A stretch of 64,000 nt of DNA from JAMOBE01 sp039908285 (lineage in GTDB: Bacteria; Pseudomonadota; Alphaproteobacteria; Rhodospirillales; Rhodospirillaceae): contig JAMOBE010000005.1 of the NCBI GenBank assembly GCA_039908285.1, forward strand, positions 1 through 64,000. The letters run 5' to 3'. Position numbers and translations under genes: made by a program. Under the pieces are notes generated by a model that saw nothing but the letters and a program-made list of their open reading frames with translations, was not told where the DNA came from and did no database searches. Positions 23,463-32,548 of the stretch are shown piece after piece; within the stretch, counting starts at the first letter, position 1; each line of letters opens with the position of its first letter.

Positions 23463-25745
23463 ATGGTCACCCTCGCCGAAGCCCTGTCGATCGGACTTGA
23501 ACACCACCGGGCGGGACGCCTCGCCGAGGCGGAGCATGTGTATCGCCGCGTGCTGGAGGTGAGTCCCGACGAGGCCGACGTCCACCACCTGCTGGGCCTG
23601 CTGGAGCAGGCCACCGGCCGGGTCGACTCCGCCGTCGCCCATGCGCGCCGGGCCGTGGTCCTCCGCGACACCGTTCCCGACTATCTGGTGGCCCTCGGCA
23701 TGGGTCTGGTGGCCGCCGGGGATTTCGCCCAGGCGATGGACGCCTTCCGGAGAAGCCTGGCGCTGAAGCCCGGGGACGCGGTGGCGCTGTTCAGCCTTTG
23801 CGAGATCTGTCGCCGGCTGGGGCGGCTGGACGAGGCCCTGGACTGGGGCCGGCAGGCGGTCGAGGCCGGTCCCGACATGGTCGAGACCCACGGCAACCTG
23901 GGCGCGGCTCTCAAGGATGCCGGCCGCTCGGACGATGCCCTGGCCTCCTATCGCCGCGCCCTGGCCATCGACCCGGAGCACGTTGCCAGCCTGGAAGGCC
24001 TGGTCATTCTGCTGCACGAACGCAAGGATGCGGGTGCGGCGATGCCGGTGGTGCGCCGGCTGCTCGACATGAGTCCCAACTCCGCCGACGCCTGGCGTCT
24101 CATGGGGCTGATCCAGGAGCTGGCTGGTGACGTCGACACGGCGCTGGGCAGTTTCGAGCGGGCCATCGCCCTGGACCCGAACCTGGCCGAGAGCCATCTG
24201 TGTCTCGGCAACCTGCTGGTCGCCCGGCAGCGCCACGACGAGGGCGAGGCCGCTTTCCGCCGGGCCATCGCCCTTCGCCCCGACTATCCGGAGGCGCTGT
24301 CCAACCTCGGGCGGCTCCTGCGGCAGATGGACCGGGCCGACGAGGCCATCGTCCTGCTGGAGCGGGCGCTGGCGCTGGATCCGGGGCGGGCGCCGCTTTA
24401 CCTCAATCTCGGCACCGTCTACGAGCGCCAGGGCCGGCTGGTCGAGGCGGTCGCGGCCTTCCAGCGGGCGCTGGCGCTGAAGCCCGATCTGGTGGAGGCC
24501 CATTCCAACATCCTGATCGACATGCCGTTCATGTCGCAGTACGACGCCGATCAGGTCTACGCCGCCTACCTCAGCTATGGCGAGATGCAGGAGGCGCCCT
24601 TTCTCGCCGCCGCCCGGGCCGTGGTCCATGACAACGACCGCGATCCCGAGCGACCCTTGAGAGTCGGCTACCTGTCGCCGGAACTGCGCTTTCACGTGCT
24701 GCGCCAGAACATCCTGCCGCTCCTGCGCGGGCATCGGCGCGACCAGGTGACGGTCTGCGTCTACGCCCACGTGCCCGAGCCCGACTCGGTCACCGACCAC
24801 ATGCGGGAGCTGGCCGACGAGTGGACCTTCATCCACGGCATGTCCGACGCCGATGTGGCCGCCAGGGTGCGGGCCGATCGCATCGACATCCTGGTGGCGC
24901 CCATGGGTCACTGGCGGCAGAACCGGCTGGTGGTGTTCGCGCGCCGGCCGGCGCCGGTGCAGGTGTTCTACCTGTGCCAGTCGCCGACCTCGGGGATGGA
25001 GGCTTTCGACTATCTGGTGGCCGATCCCCTGCTGAACTACCAGGGCAAGCTTCAGACCCGGGCCACCGAGACGATCTGGGAGCTGGACTGCCACCAGGTC
25101 ACCGAGTACGAGATCGCCCCCGACATCGTGCCCGAGCCGCCGTCGGCCTCCGGTATCCCACCGGTGTTCGCGAGCTTCAACAATCCGGCCAAGCTCTCGG
25201 ATGCCTGCGTGGCGCTGTGGGCGCGGGTGCTGACCCGGGTGCCGGAGTCGCGCATGGTGATCTGGGGAGCCGGCACCCAGGGGGAGACCTTCGCCACGCG
25301 TCTGCGCGGGCGCTTCGCCGCCCACGGGGTGGCGCCGGAGCGGCTCGACCTGTTGCCGTGGGCCAGGTCCTACGAGGACTATCTGAAGGCCTACACCGGC
25401 GTCGACGTGGTCCTCGACACCATCCCCTTCAACGGGGGACGCACCACCCAGGACGCCCTGTGGATGGGCGTGCCGGTGGTCACCGTGCTGGGGGAATCCC
25501 TGCACGGCCGGCTGGGCTATGCCTTCTACGCCATCATGGGCACGCCGGAACTGTGCACCGACAGCGAGGACGCCTTCGTCGACCTGGCCGTGGACCTGGC
25601 CCGGGATACGGAGCGCCTGCGTGGCTATCGGCAGACGCTGCGGCAGGCGATGCGCTCGTCGATCCTGATGGACACGCCCCACCACGTCGAGCGGCTGGAG
25701 GGCGCCTATCGGGAGATGTGGCGGCGCTGGTGCGCGTCCGGCTGA
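23463..25745 (+). CDS. TPR-containing SPINDLY/OGT-type glycosyltransferase (GT41)
   Basis: The N-terminal about 350 residues are ten or so TPR units, and the rest is a GT41 catalytic region. Recognisable blocks are RVGYLSPELRFHVLRQNILP (near 400), DILVAPMGHWRQNRLVVFA (near 480), RRPAPVQVFYL, FASFNNPAKLSDACVALWARVL (near 570) and the nucleotide-sugar loop NGGRTTQDALWMGVPVVT (near 660). The family transfers GlcNAc-like sugars to Ser/Thr of proteins; in bacteria such genes often modify flagellin or surface proteins. The motif GHT of typical members is GHW here. It is divergent from the secreted TPR gene. Confidence 0.88.
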   Translation: MVTLAEALSIGLEHHRAGRLAEAEHVYRRVLEVSPDEADVHHLLGLLEQATGRVDSAVAHARRAVVLRDTVPDYLVALGMGLVAAGDFAQAMDAFRRSLALKPGDAVALFSLCEICRRLGRLDEALDWGRQAVEAGPDMVETHGNLGAALKDAGRSDDALASYRRALAIDPEHVASLEGLVILLHERKDAGAAMPVVRRLLDMSPNSADAWRLMGLIQELAGDVDTALGSFERAIALDPNLAESHLCLGNLLVARQRHDEGEAAFRRAIALRPDYPEALSNLGRLLRQMDRADEAIVLLERALALDPGRAPLYLNLGTVYERQGRLVEAVAAFQRALALKPDLVEAHSNILIDMPFMSQYDADQVYAAYLSYGEMQEAPFLAAARAVVHDNDRDPERPLRVGYLSPELRFHVLRQNILPLLRGHRRDQVTVCVYAHVPEPDSVTDHMRELADEWTFIHGMSDADVAARVRADRIDILVAPMGHWRQNRLVVFARRPAPVQVFYLCQSPTSGMEAFDYLVADPLLNYQGKLQTRATETIWELDCHQVTEYEIAPDIVPEPPSASGIPPVFASFNNPAKLSDACVALWARVLTRVPESRMVIWGAGTQGETFATRLRGRFAAHGVAPERLDLLPWARSYEDYLKAYTGVDVVLDTIPFNGGRTTQDALWMGVPVVTVLGESLHGRLGYAFYAIMGTPELCTDSEDAFVDLAVDLARDTERLRGYRQTLRQAMRSSILMDTPHHVERLEGAYREMWRRWCASG

Positions 25746-25760
25746 GAGGATGGCGCGTGC

Positions 25761-26387
25761 CTACTGGCTCGGCGCCACCGTCCGAAGCCGCTCGACCAGC
25801 TCGTCCGCGTGATGCACGCCTGTAAAGTCGATGGGAAGACCGGCGGCAGCCACCGCCCCCGCGGTCCAGGTGTTGCAAGTATTGAACATGTGGAACGAGC
25901 CGGTCGCCGGATAGAACTGGCTGAACGGGTAAAGACCCGGAGCCACGGTCTGCGCCCTGGCCTCGCCCTTGCGGTCGAATGTCTCCGCGATGTAGGCGGT
26001 GACGTTCCGGAATTTTTCCGGATCGACGCGGAATACGAATCGTTGCTGAGTCGGAAAGACCTGATCGGGCGAAGCCCTCAGGCCCACCACGTGAACGACC
26101 GCGGGATTTGGCTTCAGGACCGCGCCGAGCGCCATGCCGATGGAATGCTCGGACGAAGGATAGTAATCGGCATCTCCCCAGCCGAACTCGATCCAGACGG
26201 CATCGGGGAAGTCCGCGATCTCCGGGATCTCCTGCTCCGCCAGGGCCTCACGCGGGACGGCGATACCGCTGTGCCATCCATTGCTGGTCACGAGGAAGAC
26301 CCCCGGCGGTGCCGCGCCGGCTCCCGCTGAGAAGGCGAGGCTGGCCGAAACGAGGAGGACGAGGACCACGAGGCGAATCCTGATCAT
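25761..26387 (-). CDS. DUF2459 family secreted protein
   Basis: A 208-residue protein with an N-terminal signal segment (MIRIRLVVLVLLVSASLAF). Family features include the opening VTSNGWHSGIAVPREAL near 33, WIEFGWGDADYYPS near 68, and the C-terminal NTCNTWTAGAVAAAGLP near 165, with a conserved Cys that gives it a peptidase-like look. Function is unknown. ATG at 26387 is chosen; the open frame continues upstream only because it reads through the 16-bp tandem repeat. Confidence 0.82.
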   Translation of the reverse strand: MIRIRLVVLVLLVSASLAFSAGAGAAPPGVFLVTSNGWHSGIAVPREALAEQEIPEIADFPDAVWIEFGWGDADYYPSSEHSIGMALGAVLKPNPAVVHVVGLRASPDQVFPTQQRFVFRVDPEKFRNVTAYIAETFDRKGEARAQTVAPGLYPFSQFYPATGSFHMFNTCNTWTAGAVAAAGLPIDFTGVHHADELVERLRTVAPSQ

Positions 26388-26398
26388 TGCACATCTCG

Positions 26399-26542
26399 CA
26401 ACCGATGGGCCGGGCAACCGATGGGCCGGGCAACCGATGGGCCGGGCAACCGATGGGCCGGGCAACCGATGGGCCGGGCAACCGATGGGCCGGGCAACCG
26501 ATGGGCCGGGCAACCGATGGGCCGGGCAACTGATGGGCCGGG
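26399..26542. repeat. nine tandem copies of a 16-bp unit
   Basis: The unit CAACCGATGGGCCGGG is repeated nine times without interruption; only the last copy differs (C to T at its fifth base). It starts 12 bases upstream of the DUF2459 gene start. As 16 is not a multiple of 3, all frames cycle through it, which produces spurious open frames. It is a candidate variable-number repeat. Confidence 0.95.
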
Positions 26543-26592
26543 GAACTCGGACAGGCTACACGGCGATGGCCTGCCGTTCAAGATCCCGCGAA

Positions 26593-26651
26593 AAAGTCCT
26601 CCCCCCGGAAGAGGGGGGGGGAGGACTTTTGATCGGTTCACCCGATTGCCC
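26593..26651. repeat. half REP-A repeat with perfect hairpin
   Basis: AAAAGTCCTCCCCCC pairs with GGGGGGAGGACTTTT around GGAAGAGG, followed by the REP-A terminus TCACCCGATTGCCC (26638-26651). With its flanking A and T runs the hairpin could act as a terminator in both directions. Confidence 0.75.
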
Positions 26652-26672
26652 TGGGATTCGCGCGGATCGTGC

Positions 26673-26702
26673 TTGACAGGGGTGTCCCATGGATCACATT
26701 AT
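26673..26702 (+). promoter_or_regulatory. putative promoter of tRNA-Ala
   Basis: TTGACA (26673-26678) and CATTAT (26697-26702) with 18-base spacing lie 12 bases before the first base of the mature tRNA, the distance expected for a tRNA promoter with a short leader. Confidence 0.55.
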
Positions 26703-26714
26703 CCCGGCCGTTCC

Positions 26715-26790
26715 GGGGCCGTAGCTCAGTTGGGAGAGCGTCTCGTTCGCAATGAGAAGGTCAGGGGTTCGATTCCCCTCGGCTCCACCA
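26715..26790 (+). tRNA. tRNA-Ala (anticodon CGC)
   Basis: A 76-base cloverleaf with encoded CCA. The acceptor stem is GGGGCCG/CGGCTCC and contains the G3-U70 pair, the alanine identity element. D arm GCTC...GAGC; anticodon stem-loop with loop TTCGCAA, giving anticodon CGC, which reads GCG; T arm AGGGG-TTCGATT-CCCCT. A promoter-like sequence lies directly upstream. Confidence 0.97.
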
Positions 26791-26848
26791 GGGATTTCAA
26801 GGGCTTGGCGGGGAAACCGGCTGAGCCCTTTTCCTTTGAGTCTGCACA

Positions 26849-28162
26849 ATGTCAGCAGTGGGCGGCATGCCTCCTTCACAGCAGTCCCCGGCCGTCGCCG
26901 AAGGAGACGCCCCCCAGGGAGAGGGCCGGCCGTCGATCCAGCGCATGCGGCGGCGGTGGTGGATGTTCCAGCCGCTCGACCTCCTGGTGCGGCTGTGGCC
27001 GGTGTTTCGGACGCCCCGCGGGCTTTTGGTGGTGCGCATGGACGGCATCGGCGACATGGTGCTGTTCCGCCGGTCGCTGGACCACTACGCCGAGGCCTTC
27101 GGCGTCGCGGCGGAGGACATCACGGTTCTCGGCTGTCATAGCTGGGGGAGCATCGCCGCCGAGGTGTTCTCGGGCTATCGCGTGCGCACCATCGACGAGC
27201 ACGCCTTCGAGCGCAACCCGTTCTACCGCTTCCGCGAGGCCCTGTGGGTGCGGCGGCAGCGCTTCGCCATCGCCGTCTGCGACATCTTCTTCCGCAAGGC
27301 CCTGACCGCCGACAGCCTGGTGTGGCTGTCGCAGGCGCCGGTCTCGGTGGTCTCGCACCCCTACATCAGCCCGGCGACCCGCGCCGAGTTCAACCACTAC
27401 CTGGGGCGGGTCGGCCAGATCATCGACACCGGCCCCTATCCTACCCACGAGACCGACCGCCACCGTCGTTTCGTTTCCGAAATTCTCGGTCGCACGGTCC
27501 CGGCCGAGCCGCCCTCCATCCCCTGGCGCGAGGCCACGGCGCCGGTGCCGGCCGGCCGGCCCTATGTGGTGCTGAACTTCGGCTCCAACGAGCCGGGGCG
27601 GCGCTGGCCCTTCGACAGCTACATCGCCATCGCCCGCGGGCTTCTCGATGCCGGCTACCGCGTCGTTTTCACCGGTGGGCCGGGTGAGATGCCGTCCCGG
27701 CCCCGGCTGCGGCGCCAGTTGAACCGGCCGGGGGTGATCGACCTGATCGACCGGACGCCGCTGCCCATGCTGCTCGACCTCATGCGCCGGGCGACGGCGG
27801 TGGTCAGCAACGACACCGGGCCGGCCCACATCAGCATCGCCCTCGGGACGCCGACGGTGGTGATCGTCGGGGGTGGCCATTTCGGCAGCTTCCTGCCCTA
27901 TCCGCAGGGAATCGCTCCCGCCAACGCCCGTATCGTCCATCGGGATATGGAGTGCTATCATTGCTTCTGGCGCTGTCATCGCCGCGCCGACCGCTGGCAG
28001 GTGTTTCCCTGCATCGCCGCCGTGACGCCGGAGGCGGCATGGGCCGCCCTCGGCGACCTGATCAACACCAGCTCGGGAACAAAACGACCGTGGGATCCCG
28101 TCCAGACATTGATCTCTACGCCAGCTACCACTGCCACAAGGGCTACGCCACCCCAGTCCTGA
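26849..28162 (+). CDS. glycosyltransferase family 9 (heptosyltransferase-like)
   Basis: A 437-residue protein with a GT9 fold: LLVVRMDGIGDMVLFRRSL near 58, NFGSNEPGRRWPFDSYI near 245, and the C-terminal ATAVVSNDTGPAHISIALG near 318, the usual ADP-heptose/nucleotide-sugar site. It likely adds a sugar to LPS core or a surface glycan. The C-terminal 30 residues are low-complexity and overlap the next gene. The start is the first ATG after tRNA-Ala; several downstream starts are possible, since the first 40 residues are not conserved-looking. Confidence 0.85.
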   Translation: MSAVGGMPPSQQSPAVAEGDAPQGEGRPSIQRMRRRWWMFQPLDLLVRLWPVFRTPRGLLVVRMDGIGDMVLFRRSLDHYAEAFGVAAEDITVLGCHSWGSIAAEVFSGYRVRTIDEHAFERNPFYRFREALWVRRQRFAIAVCDIFFRKALTADSLVWLSQAPVSVVSHPYISPATRAEFNHYLGRVGQIIDTGPYPTHETDRHRRFVSEILGRTVPAEPPSIPWREATAPVPAGRPYVVLNFGSNEPGRRWPFDSYIAIARGLLDAGYRVVFTGGPGEMPSRPRLRRQLNRPGVIDLIDRTPLPMLLDLMRRATAVVSNDTGPAHISIALGTPTVVIVGGGHFGSFLPYPQGIAPANARIVHRDMECYHCFWRCHRRADRWQVFPCIAAVTPEAAWAALGDLINTSSGTKRPWDPVQTLISTPATTATRATPPQS

Positions 28163-28779
28163 AACACAAGCACGCCGCCCGCTTCGACCGCGAGTTCTGG
28201 AGCCCGTTGCAGTGCAGAAACGACATGGCCATGCTGGAAATCGGCTGCGGCACCGGGCTGTTCCTGGCCTATCTGGCCGGCCGCGGCGTGCGGGAGTTCG
28301 TCGGCATCGACCGCGACGCCAACCTTGAACCTTTTCTTCCGGCGGCCGCGGCCGGTCATTTCGAAGCCGTCGATGCCATCACGTTTCTAGAGCGACCCGG
28401 CCCGGCCTTCGACCGTGTCGCCCTGTTCGACGTGCTGGAGCACTTTTCGGTCGAGGACGGGCTACACCTGCTGACCGCCCTGCGTCCGCGCATGGCACCT
28501 TTGGGACGGGTCCTGGTCAAGGTCCCCAATGCCGGTTCGCCCTGGGGCCTGCAGTTCCAGTTCGGCGACCTGACCCACCAGGCCGCCTTCACCCCGACGA
28601 GCCTGCGCCAGCTCGCCGGAGCCGCCGGATGGCGATGCCCGAGCGTCTACCCTCATCGCCTGGGCAGCCCGGTGCGACACCTGATGGACCGGGCCCTGCA
28701 TGCCCTGCTGAGCCGGATGGTGATGACGCCTCCCGAGATATGGTCCGCCAACTTCTTTGCCGTTCTGGAAGCGGAATGA
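28090..28779 (+). CDS. class I SAM-dependent methyltransferase
   Basis: A 229-residue methyltransferase with motif I LEIGCGTGLFLAYLAGRG near 52, an acidic strand-2 end GIDRD, and DRVALFDVLEHFS near 115, the usual motif of small-molecule methyltransferases. The GTG at 28090 gives the family-like N-terminus SRPDIDLYASYHCHKGY; a longer frame from 27952 reads inside the GT9 gene and is less likely. It overlaps the GT9 gene by about 70 bases, so the pair is probably a unit acting on the same glycan. Substrate unknown. Confidence 0.82.
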   Translation: MGSRPDIDLYASYHCHKGYATPVLKHKHAARFDREFWSPLQCRNDMAMLEIGCGTGLFLAYLAGRGVREFVGIDRDANLEPFLPAAAAGHFEAVDAITFLERPGPAFDRVALFDVLEHFSVEDGLHLLTALRPRMAPLGRVLVKVPNAGSPWGLQFQFGDLTHQAAFTPTSLRQLAGAAGWRCPSVYPHRLGSPVRHLMDRALHALLSRMVMTPPEIWSANFFAVLEAE

Positions 28780-28800
28780 ACTCGGAATTATGGGATCCCT

Positions 28801-28840
28801 CACCGTGCTGGCCTTGAGAAAGAAAAGGCGCAACACGGTG
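28801..28840. terminator. hairpin between convergent genes
   Basis: CACCGTG (28801-28807) pairs with CACGGTG (28834-28840), and inside them GCCTT pairs with AAGGC. It lies between the ends of the methyltransferase and dihydroorotase genes. There is no U-run, so a role in termination is only possible. Confidence 0.3.
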
Positions 28841-28853
28841 TAGGGCCACATGA

Positions 28854-30182
28854 TCACAGGGAAATCCGGAATCGCACGCTTTGCCCAGCCGGTTCGCCGA
28901 CGGCCTCGCCGTCCCGCATGACGATACATCCCCGCACCACCGTCATGACCGGCCAGCCGGTGAGGGTCATTCCCTCGAACGGGGACCAGCCGCAGCGGCT
29001 GGCCATGGCGTCGCGGGTGACGGTGCGCCGGGTCTTCAGGTCCACCACCGTGAGGTCGGCGTCCAGGCCGACGGCGATGGCCCCCTTGCCCTCGATGTCA
29101 TAGATGCGGGCCGGCCCGGCGCTGGTGAGGTCCACCAGCCGGGCGAGGGACAGCCGTCCCGCCGCCACGTGATCCAGCATCACCGGCAGCAGAGTCTGCA
29201 CCCCCGGCATGCCGGAAGGGCTCTGGGGGTAGGGCCTGGCCTTCTCCTCCAGGGTGTGGGGGGCGTGGTCCGAGCCGATGCAGTCCACCAGCCCATCGGT
29301 CAGTGCCTGCCACAGGGCGGCCCGGTGGCGCTTGTCGCGAATCGGCGGGTTCATCTGGGCCAGCGTCCCCAGGCGCTCGTAGCACTCCGGCGCCGTCAGG
29401 GTGAGGTGCTGCGGCGTCACCTCCACCGTCGCCAGGTCGCGGTGGCGGGCGAGAAGCTCCATCTCCTCGGCGGTGGTCACGTGCAGCACGTGGACCGGCT
29501 GCCACGCCTTCTCCGCCAGGCGCAGGAGGCGTTTGGTGGCGGCAAGGGCCGTCCTGGCGTCGCGCCACGCGGGATGCCGGCTCACCGGCGCGCCCCGATC
29601 CACCATCCGGTAGCGCGCGCGCAGGCGGGCCTCGTCCTCGCAGTGGACGGCAACCCGCCGCCGAGCGCCGGCCAGCACCCGGACCATGTCGGCCTCGTGG
29701 TCCACCAGCAGGTCGCCGGTCGAGGAGCCCATGAACATCTTGACCCCGGCGCACCAACTAAGCAGTTCGCACATCCGAATCTCGTCGATATTCTCGGCGG
29801 TGGCGCCGGCGAAGAACGCGAAATCGCACCACATGCGCCCGGAGGCCCGCATCTGCTTGTTGATCAGGGCGTCGAGAGAGATGGTGGGTGGTTTGGTGTT
29901 GGGCATATCGAACACCGCCGTCACCCCACCGAGCACCGCCGCCAGCGAGCCCGTCGTCAGGTCCTCCTTGTGCTCGAGTCCCGGCTCGCGGAAGTGGACC
30001 TGGGTGTCGATGACCCCCGGCAGTACGTGCAGGTGGGAGACATCCACCTCCGCCGCGGCCCCTCCCAACCCCGAGCCGATGGCCGCCACCCGGCCATCCC
30101 GCACGGCGACGTCCACGTCGGCGGCACCCTCCGGAAGCATCACCGTGCCCCCCTTGAGGATCAGATCGAAACTCCCGGTCAT
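28854..30182 (-). CDS. pyrC: dihydroorotase, multidomain/class I type
   Basis: Third step of pyrimidine synthesis, carbamoyl-aspartate to dihydroorotate. The 442-residue amidohydrolase has the metal motif DTQVHFREPG near 58 (HxF/HxR type), FDMPNTKPPT near 91, the probable carboxylated lysine in GVKMFMGSSTG near 146, and the metal aspartate in GSDHAPHTLEEK near 305. This length and motif set also fits allantoinase-like relatives. pyrB is not adjacent. A hydrogenase-maturation-type protease gene lies 3 bases upstream. Confidence 0.88.
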   Translation of the reverse strand: MTGSFDLILKGGTVMLPEGAADVDVAVRDGRVAAIGSGLGGAAAEVDVSHLHVLPGVIDTQVHFREPGLEHKEDLTTGSLAAVLGGVTAVFDMPNTKPPTISLDALINKQMRASGRMWCDFAFFAGATAENIDEIRMCELLSWCAGVKMFMGSSTGDLLVDHEADMVRVLAGARRRVAVHCEDEARLRARYRMVDRGAPVSRHPAWRDARTALAATKRLLRLAEKAWQPVHVLHVTTAEEMELLARHRDLATVEVTPQHLTLTAPECYERLGTLAQMNPPIRDKRHRAALWQALTDGLVDCIGSDHAPHTLEEKARPYPQSPSGMPGVQTLLPVMLDHVAAGRLSLARLVDLTSAGPARIYDIEGKGAIAVGLDADLTVVDLKTRRTVTRDAMASRCGWSPFEGMTLTGWPVMTVVRGCIVMRDGEAVGEPAGQSVRFRISL

Positions 30183-30185
30183 CGG

Positions 30186-30644
30186 TCAGTCCCTCCTCAG
30201 TTCTCCCCGAACCGCATCGACCACCTGGTCCACCCGCGCCGCCACCTCGGGCGACAGGCCAAGGCCCAGGGTGAACACCGCGCCCTCGACGGCGTGGACG
30301 ACCAGCGCGGGTGGCAGGCGACCGAGGGCGCGGGCGGTTTCCACCGCCTCCGCCAGCCCGAACGCATGGGTCGAATAGCGGAAGAAGCCCGTCGGCAGAG
30401 TCTGGGCGCGGCAGTCGAAGCGATGCATGGTGCCGATCGGGGCGCCTCCCCGCGCCGCATCGATGACCACCACCCGGGCGTAGCCCTCCCAGGCGTCCAT
30501 CAGTCCGGTGCCCTCTCCCGGGTGGGTGATGACGTCCACACCGGCGGGGAGCGCGCCCCGCAGCCTCTCCGCCACCTCGAGGCCGAAGGCGTCGTCGCCC
30601 CGCCACGGCTGGCCGACGCCGATGACCAGCGCCCGCGCCGTCAA
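30186..30644 (-). CDS. hydrogenase maturation protease-like (HyaD/HycI family)
   Basis: A 152-residue protein of the family that trims the C-terminus of NiFe-hydrogenase large subunits. It opens with VIGVGQPWRGDDAFGLEVA, matching the GxGNxxxxDDGxG signature with Q and A substitutions, and has VVIDAARGGAPIGT near 60 with the second metal-binding acidic residue. No hydrogenase structural gene is in the window. It is 3 bases upstream of dihydroorotase on the same strand. Confidence 0.8.
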   Translation of the reverse strand: MTARALVIGVGQPWRGDDAFGLEVAERLRGALPAGVDVITHPGEGTGLMDAWEGYARVVVIDAARGGAPIGTMHRFDCRAQTLPTGFFRYSTHAFGLAEAVETARALGRLPPALVVHAVEGAVFTLGLGLSPEVAARVDQVVDAVRGELRRD

Positions 30645-30668
30645 GGCCTGAAACCGAAAGCGAGCCCT

Positions 30669-30797
30669 CTACTCCCTCTCCCCCTCGAGGGGGAGAGGGC
30701 CGGGGTGAGGGGGTGGGGCAGGCGGCACCATCTCGGGAACCTCGCGCCCCCCTCACCCAACCCTCTCCCCCCTGAAGGGGGGGGAGAGGGCTTTTGA
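30669..30797. repeat. REP-A repeat copy
   Basis: Two palindromes (about 30672-30699 and 30762-30792) flank a centre containing GGGTGGGGCAGGCGGCACCATC. It lies between the protease-like gene and lysS. The outer CAATCGGGTGA termini are not present in this copy. Confidence 0.85.
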
Positions 30798-30813
30798 TGG
30801 TCATGCCGAAACA

Positions 30814-32421
30814 CTACGCCAGGTCCTCGCCGGCGATGGCGGCGTCGAGGAGGGTGATGGTCTCGGCGATGCCATAGAGGGCGATGAACGAACCCATGCG
30901 CGGCCCCTCGTCCTGGCCCAGCAGGATCTGGTAGAGGGCCTTGAACCAGGCCCGGAGATCGGCAAAGCACGGATGGCGCTTGCCCACCTCATAGGCGATG
31001 GTCTGCAGGTCCTCGGCCGACGGGTTGGGCGGGGCGGCGGCGATGCCGGCCCGCAGGTCCTTCAGCGCCTCCACCTCCGCCGGGGTCGCCTTGCGGTAGC
31101 GCTTGGTCGGCAGTACGAAGTCCTGGTAATAGGTGATGGCGTGCTTTACCAGCCGGTCCAGCATGGGCGTGGCCGTCGGGCTGGCCTCGGGGGCGTAGCG
31201 GCTGATGTACTGCCACAGCACCGCCGGATCCGAGGTCTGGCAGGCGCTGACCAGGTTGAGCAGGACGCCGAAGCCGATGGGGGTCGACTCCTCGGGCGGG
31301 TGGCCGTCGTGGATGTGCCAGGCCGGATTGGCGAGACGGTCCTTCAGCTCCTGGTCGTGGAACTTGTCGCGGAAGGTGAGGTAGTCATCCACCGCCCGGG
31401 GAATGACGTCGAAGAACAGCCGCTTGGCCGTCTTGGGTTTCTGGTACATGAACAGGGCGAGGGACTCGGCCGGGGCATAGGACAGCCAGTCCTCCACCGA
31501 CAGGCCGTTCCCCTTGGACTTGGAGATTTTCTGGCCGGCGTCGTCGAGGAACAGTTCATAGGTCAGGTTGACCGGCGGCGTGGCCCCGAGGGTCCGGCAG
31601 ATGCGGCTCGACAGCTTGACCGAGTCGATGAGGTCCTTGCCGGACATTTCATAGTCCACCCCCAGGGCGAACCAGCGCATGCCCCAGTCGGCCTTCCACT
31701 GCAGCTTGCAATGACCACCGGTCACCGGCACCTCGACCCGGGCTCCGTCCTCGTCCTGATAGACCACGGTGCCGGCGGTACGGTCGCGGTGGATGATGGG
31801 CACCTGCAGCACCCGCCCGGTCTTCGGGCACAGCGGCAGGAACGGCGAGTAGGTGGCGCGCCGCTCCGGCCCGAGGGTCGGCAGAACGATGGCCATGATC
31901 TCGTCATAGTGCTCGAGCACCGCCAGCAGCGCCTGGTCGAACCGGCCGGAGCGATAGCACTCGGTGCCGCTCATGAACTCGTACTCGAAGCCGAAGGAGT
32001 CGAGGAAGGTGCGCAGGCGGGCGTTGTTGTGGTGGCCGAAACTCTCGTGGGTGCCGAAGGGATCGGGGATGCTGGTCAGGGGCTTGCCCAGGTGTCCGGC
32101 CACCATGTCCTTGTTGGGAATGTTGTCGGGCACCTTGCGCAGGCCGTCCATGTCGTCGGAAAAGGTGAACAGCCGCGTCGGGATGTGGGGCGCCAGCACG
32201 GCGAAGGCGCGCCGCACCATGGTGGTGCGCACCACCTCGCCGAAGGTGCCGATGTGCGGCAGTCCGGAGGGACCGTAGCCGGTCTCGAACAGGGCATAGC
32301 CCTTGTCCGGCACCCGTCCCTGAAAACGGTTGTCCAGGAGTTGCCGGGCTTCCTCGAAGGGCCAGGCGGTGGCGTGGCGGGCAAGCTCGGTGGCGCCCGC
32401 GGGATGATGATCGGTGCTCAT
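30814..32421 (-). CDS. lysS: class I lysyl-tRNA synthetase
   Basis: Charges tRNA-Lys. At 535 residues with the HIGH-type motif GPSGLPHIGTFGE near 51 and the KMSKS-type motif KISKSKGNG near 298, it belongs to the class I (archaeal-type) LysRS found in most alphaproteobacteria instead of the class II enzyme. Cys-rich and other accessory parts look normal. It reads as a single gene. Confidence 0.95.
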   Translation of the reverse strand: MSTDHHPAGATELARHATAWPFEEARQLLDNRFQGRVPDKGYALFETGYGPSGLPHIGTFGEVVRTTMVRRAFAVLAPHIPTRLFTFSDDMDGLRKVPDNIPNKDMVAGHLGKPLTSIPDPFGTHESFGHHNNARLRTFLDSFGFEYEFMSGTECYRSGRFDQALLAVLEHYDEIMAIVLPTLGPERRATYSPFLPLCPKTGRVLQVPIIHRDRTAGTVVYQDEDGARVEVPVTGGHCKLQWKADWGMRWFALGVDYEMSGKDLIDSVKLSSRICRTLGATPPVNLTYELFLDDAGQKISKSKGNGLSVEDWLSYAPAESLALFMYQKPKTAKRLFFDVIPRAVDDYLTFRDKFHDQELKDRLANPAWHIHDGHPPEESTPIGFGVLLNLVSACQTSDPAVLWQYISRYAPEASPTATPMLDRLVKHAITYYQDFVLPTKRYRKATPAEVEALKDLRAGIAAAPPNPSAEDLQTIAYEVGKRHPCFADLRAWFKALYQILLGQDEGPRMGSFIALYGIAETITLLDAAIAGEDLA

Positions 32422-32548
32422 GGGACCGCAAGGTAGGCGGGCCGCCGGACCACGTCAACCGTCCCGGACATGCTCGCAGCACCCTTGACAGGCGCGCGCG
32501 CCGCGGCAACTTTTTGCGGACGGAATTCGGAACCCCAGGGAGGACGGC

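Noticed and set aside
21909..25685. A 1258-residue minus-strand frame extending the secreted TPR protein
   Set aside because: Upstream of 23342 it lies entirely opposite the GT41 glycosyltransferase gene; only the C-terminal 477 residues show a signal peptide and TPR sequence.
26399..26542. CRISPR array
   Set aside because: The 16-bp units are contiguous with no spacers, so it is a simple tandem repeat.
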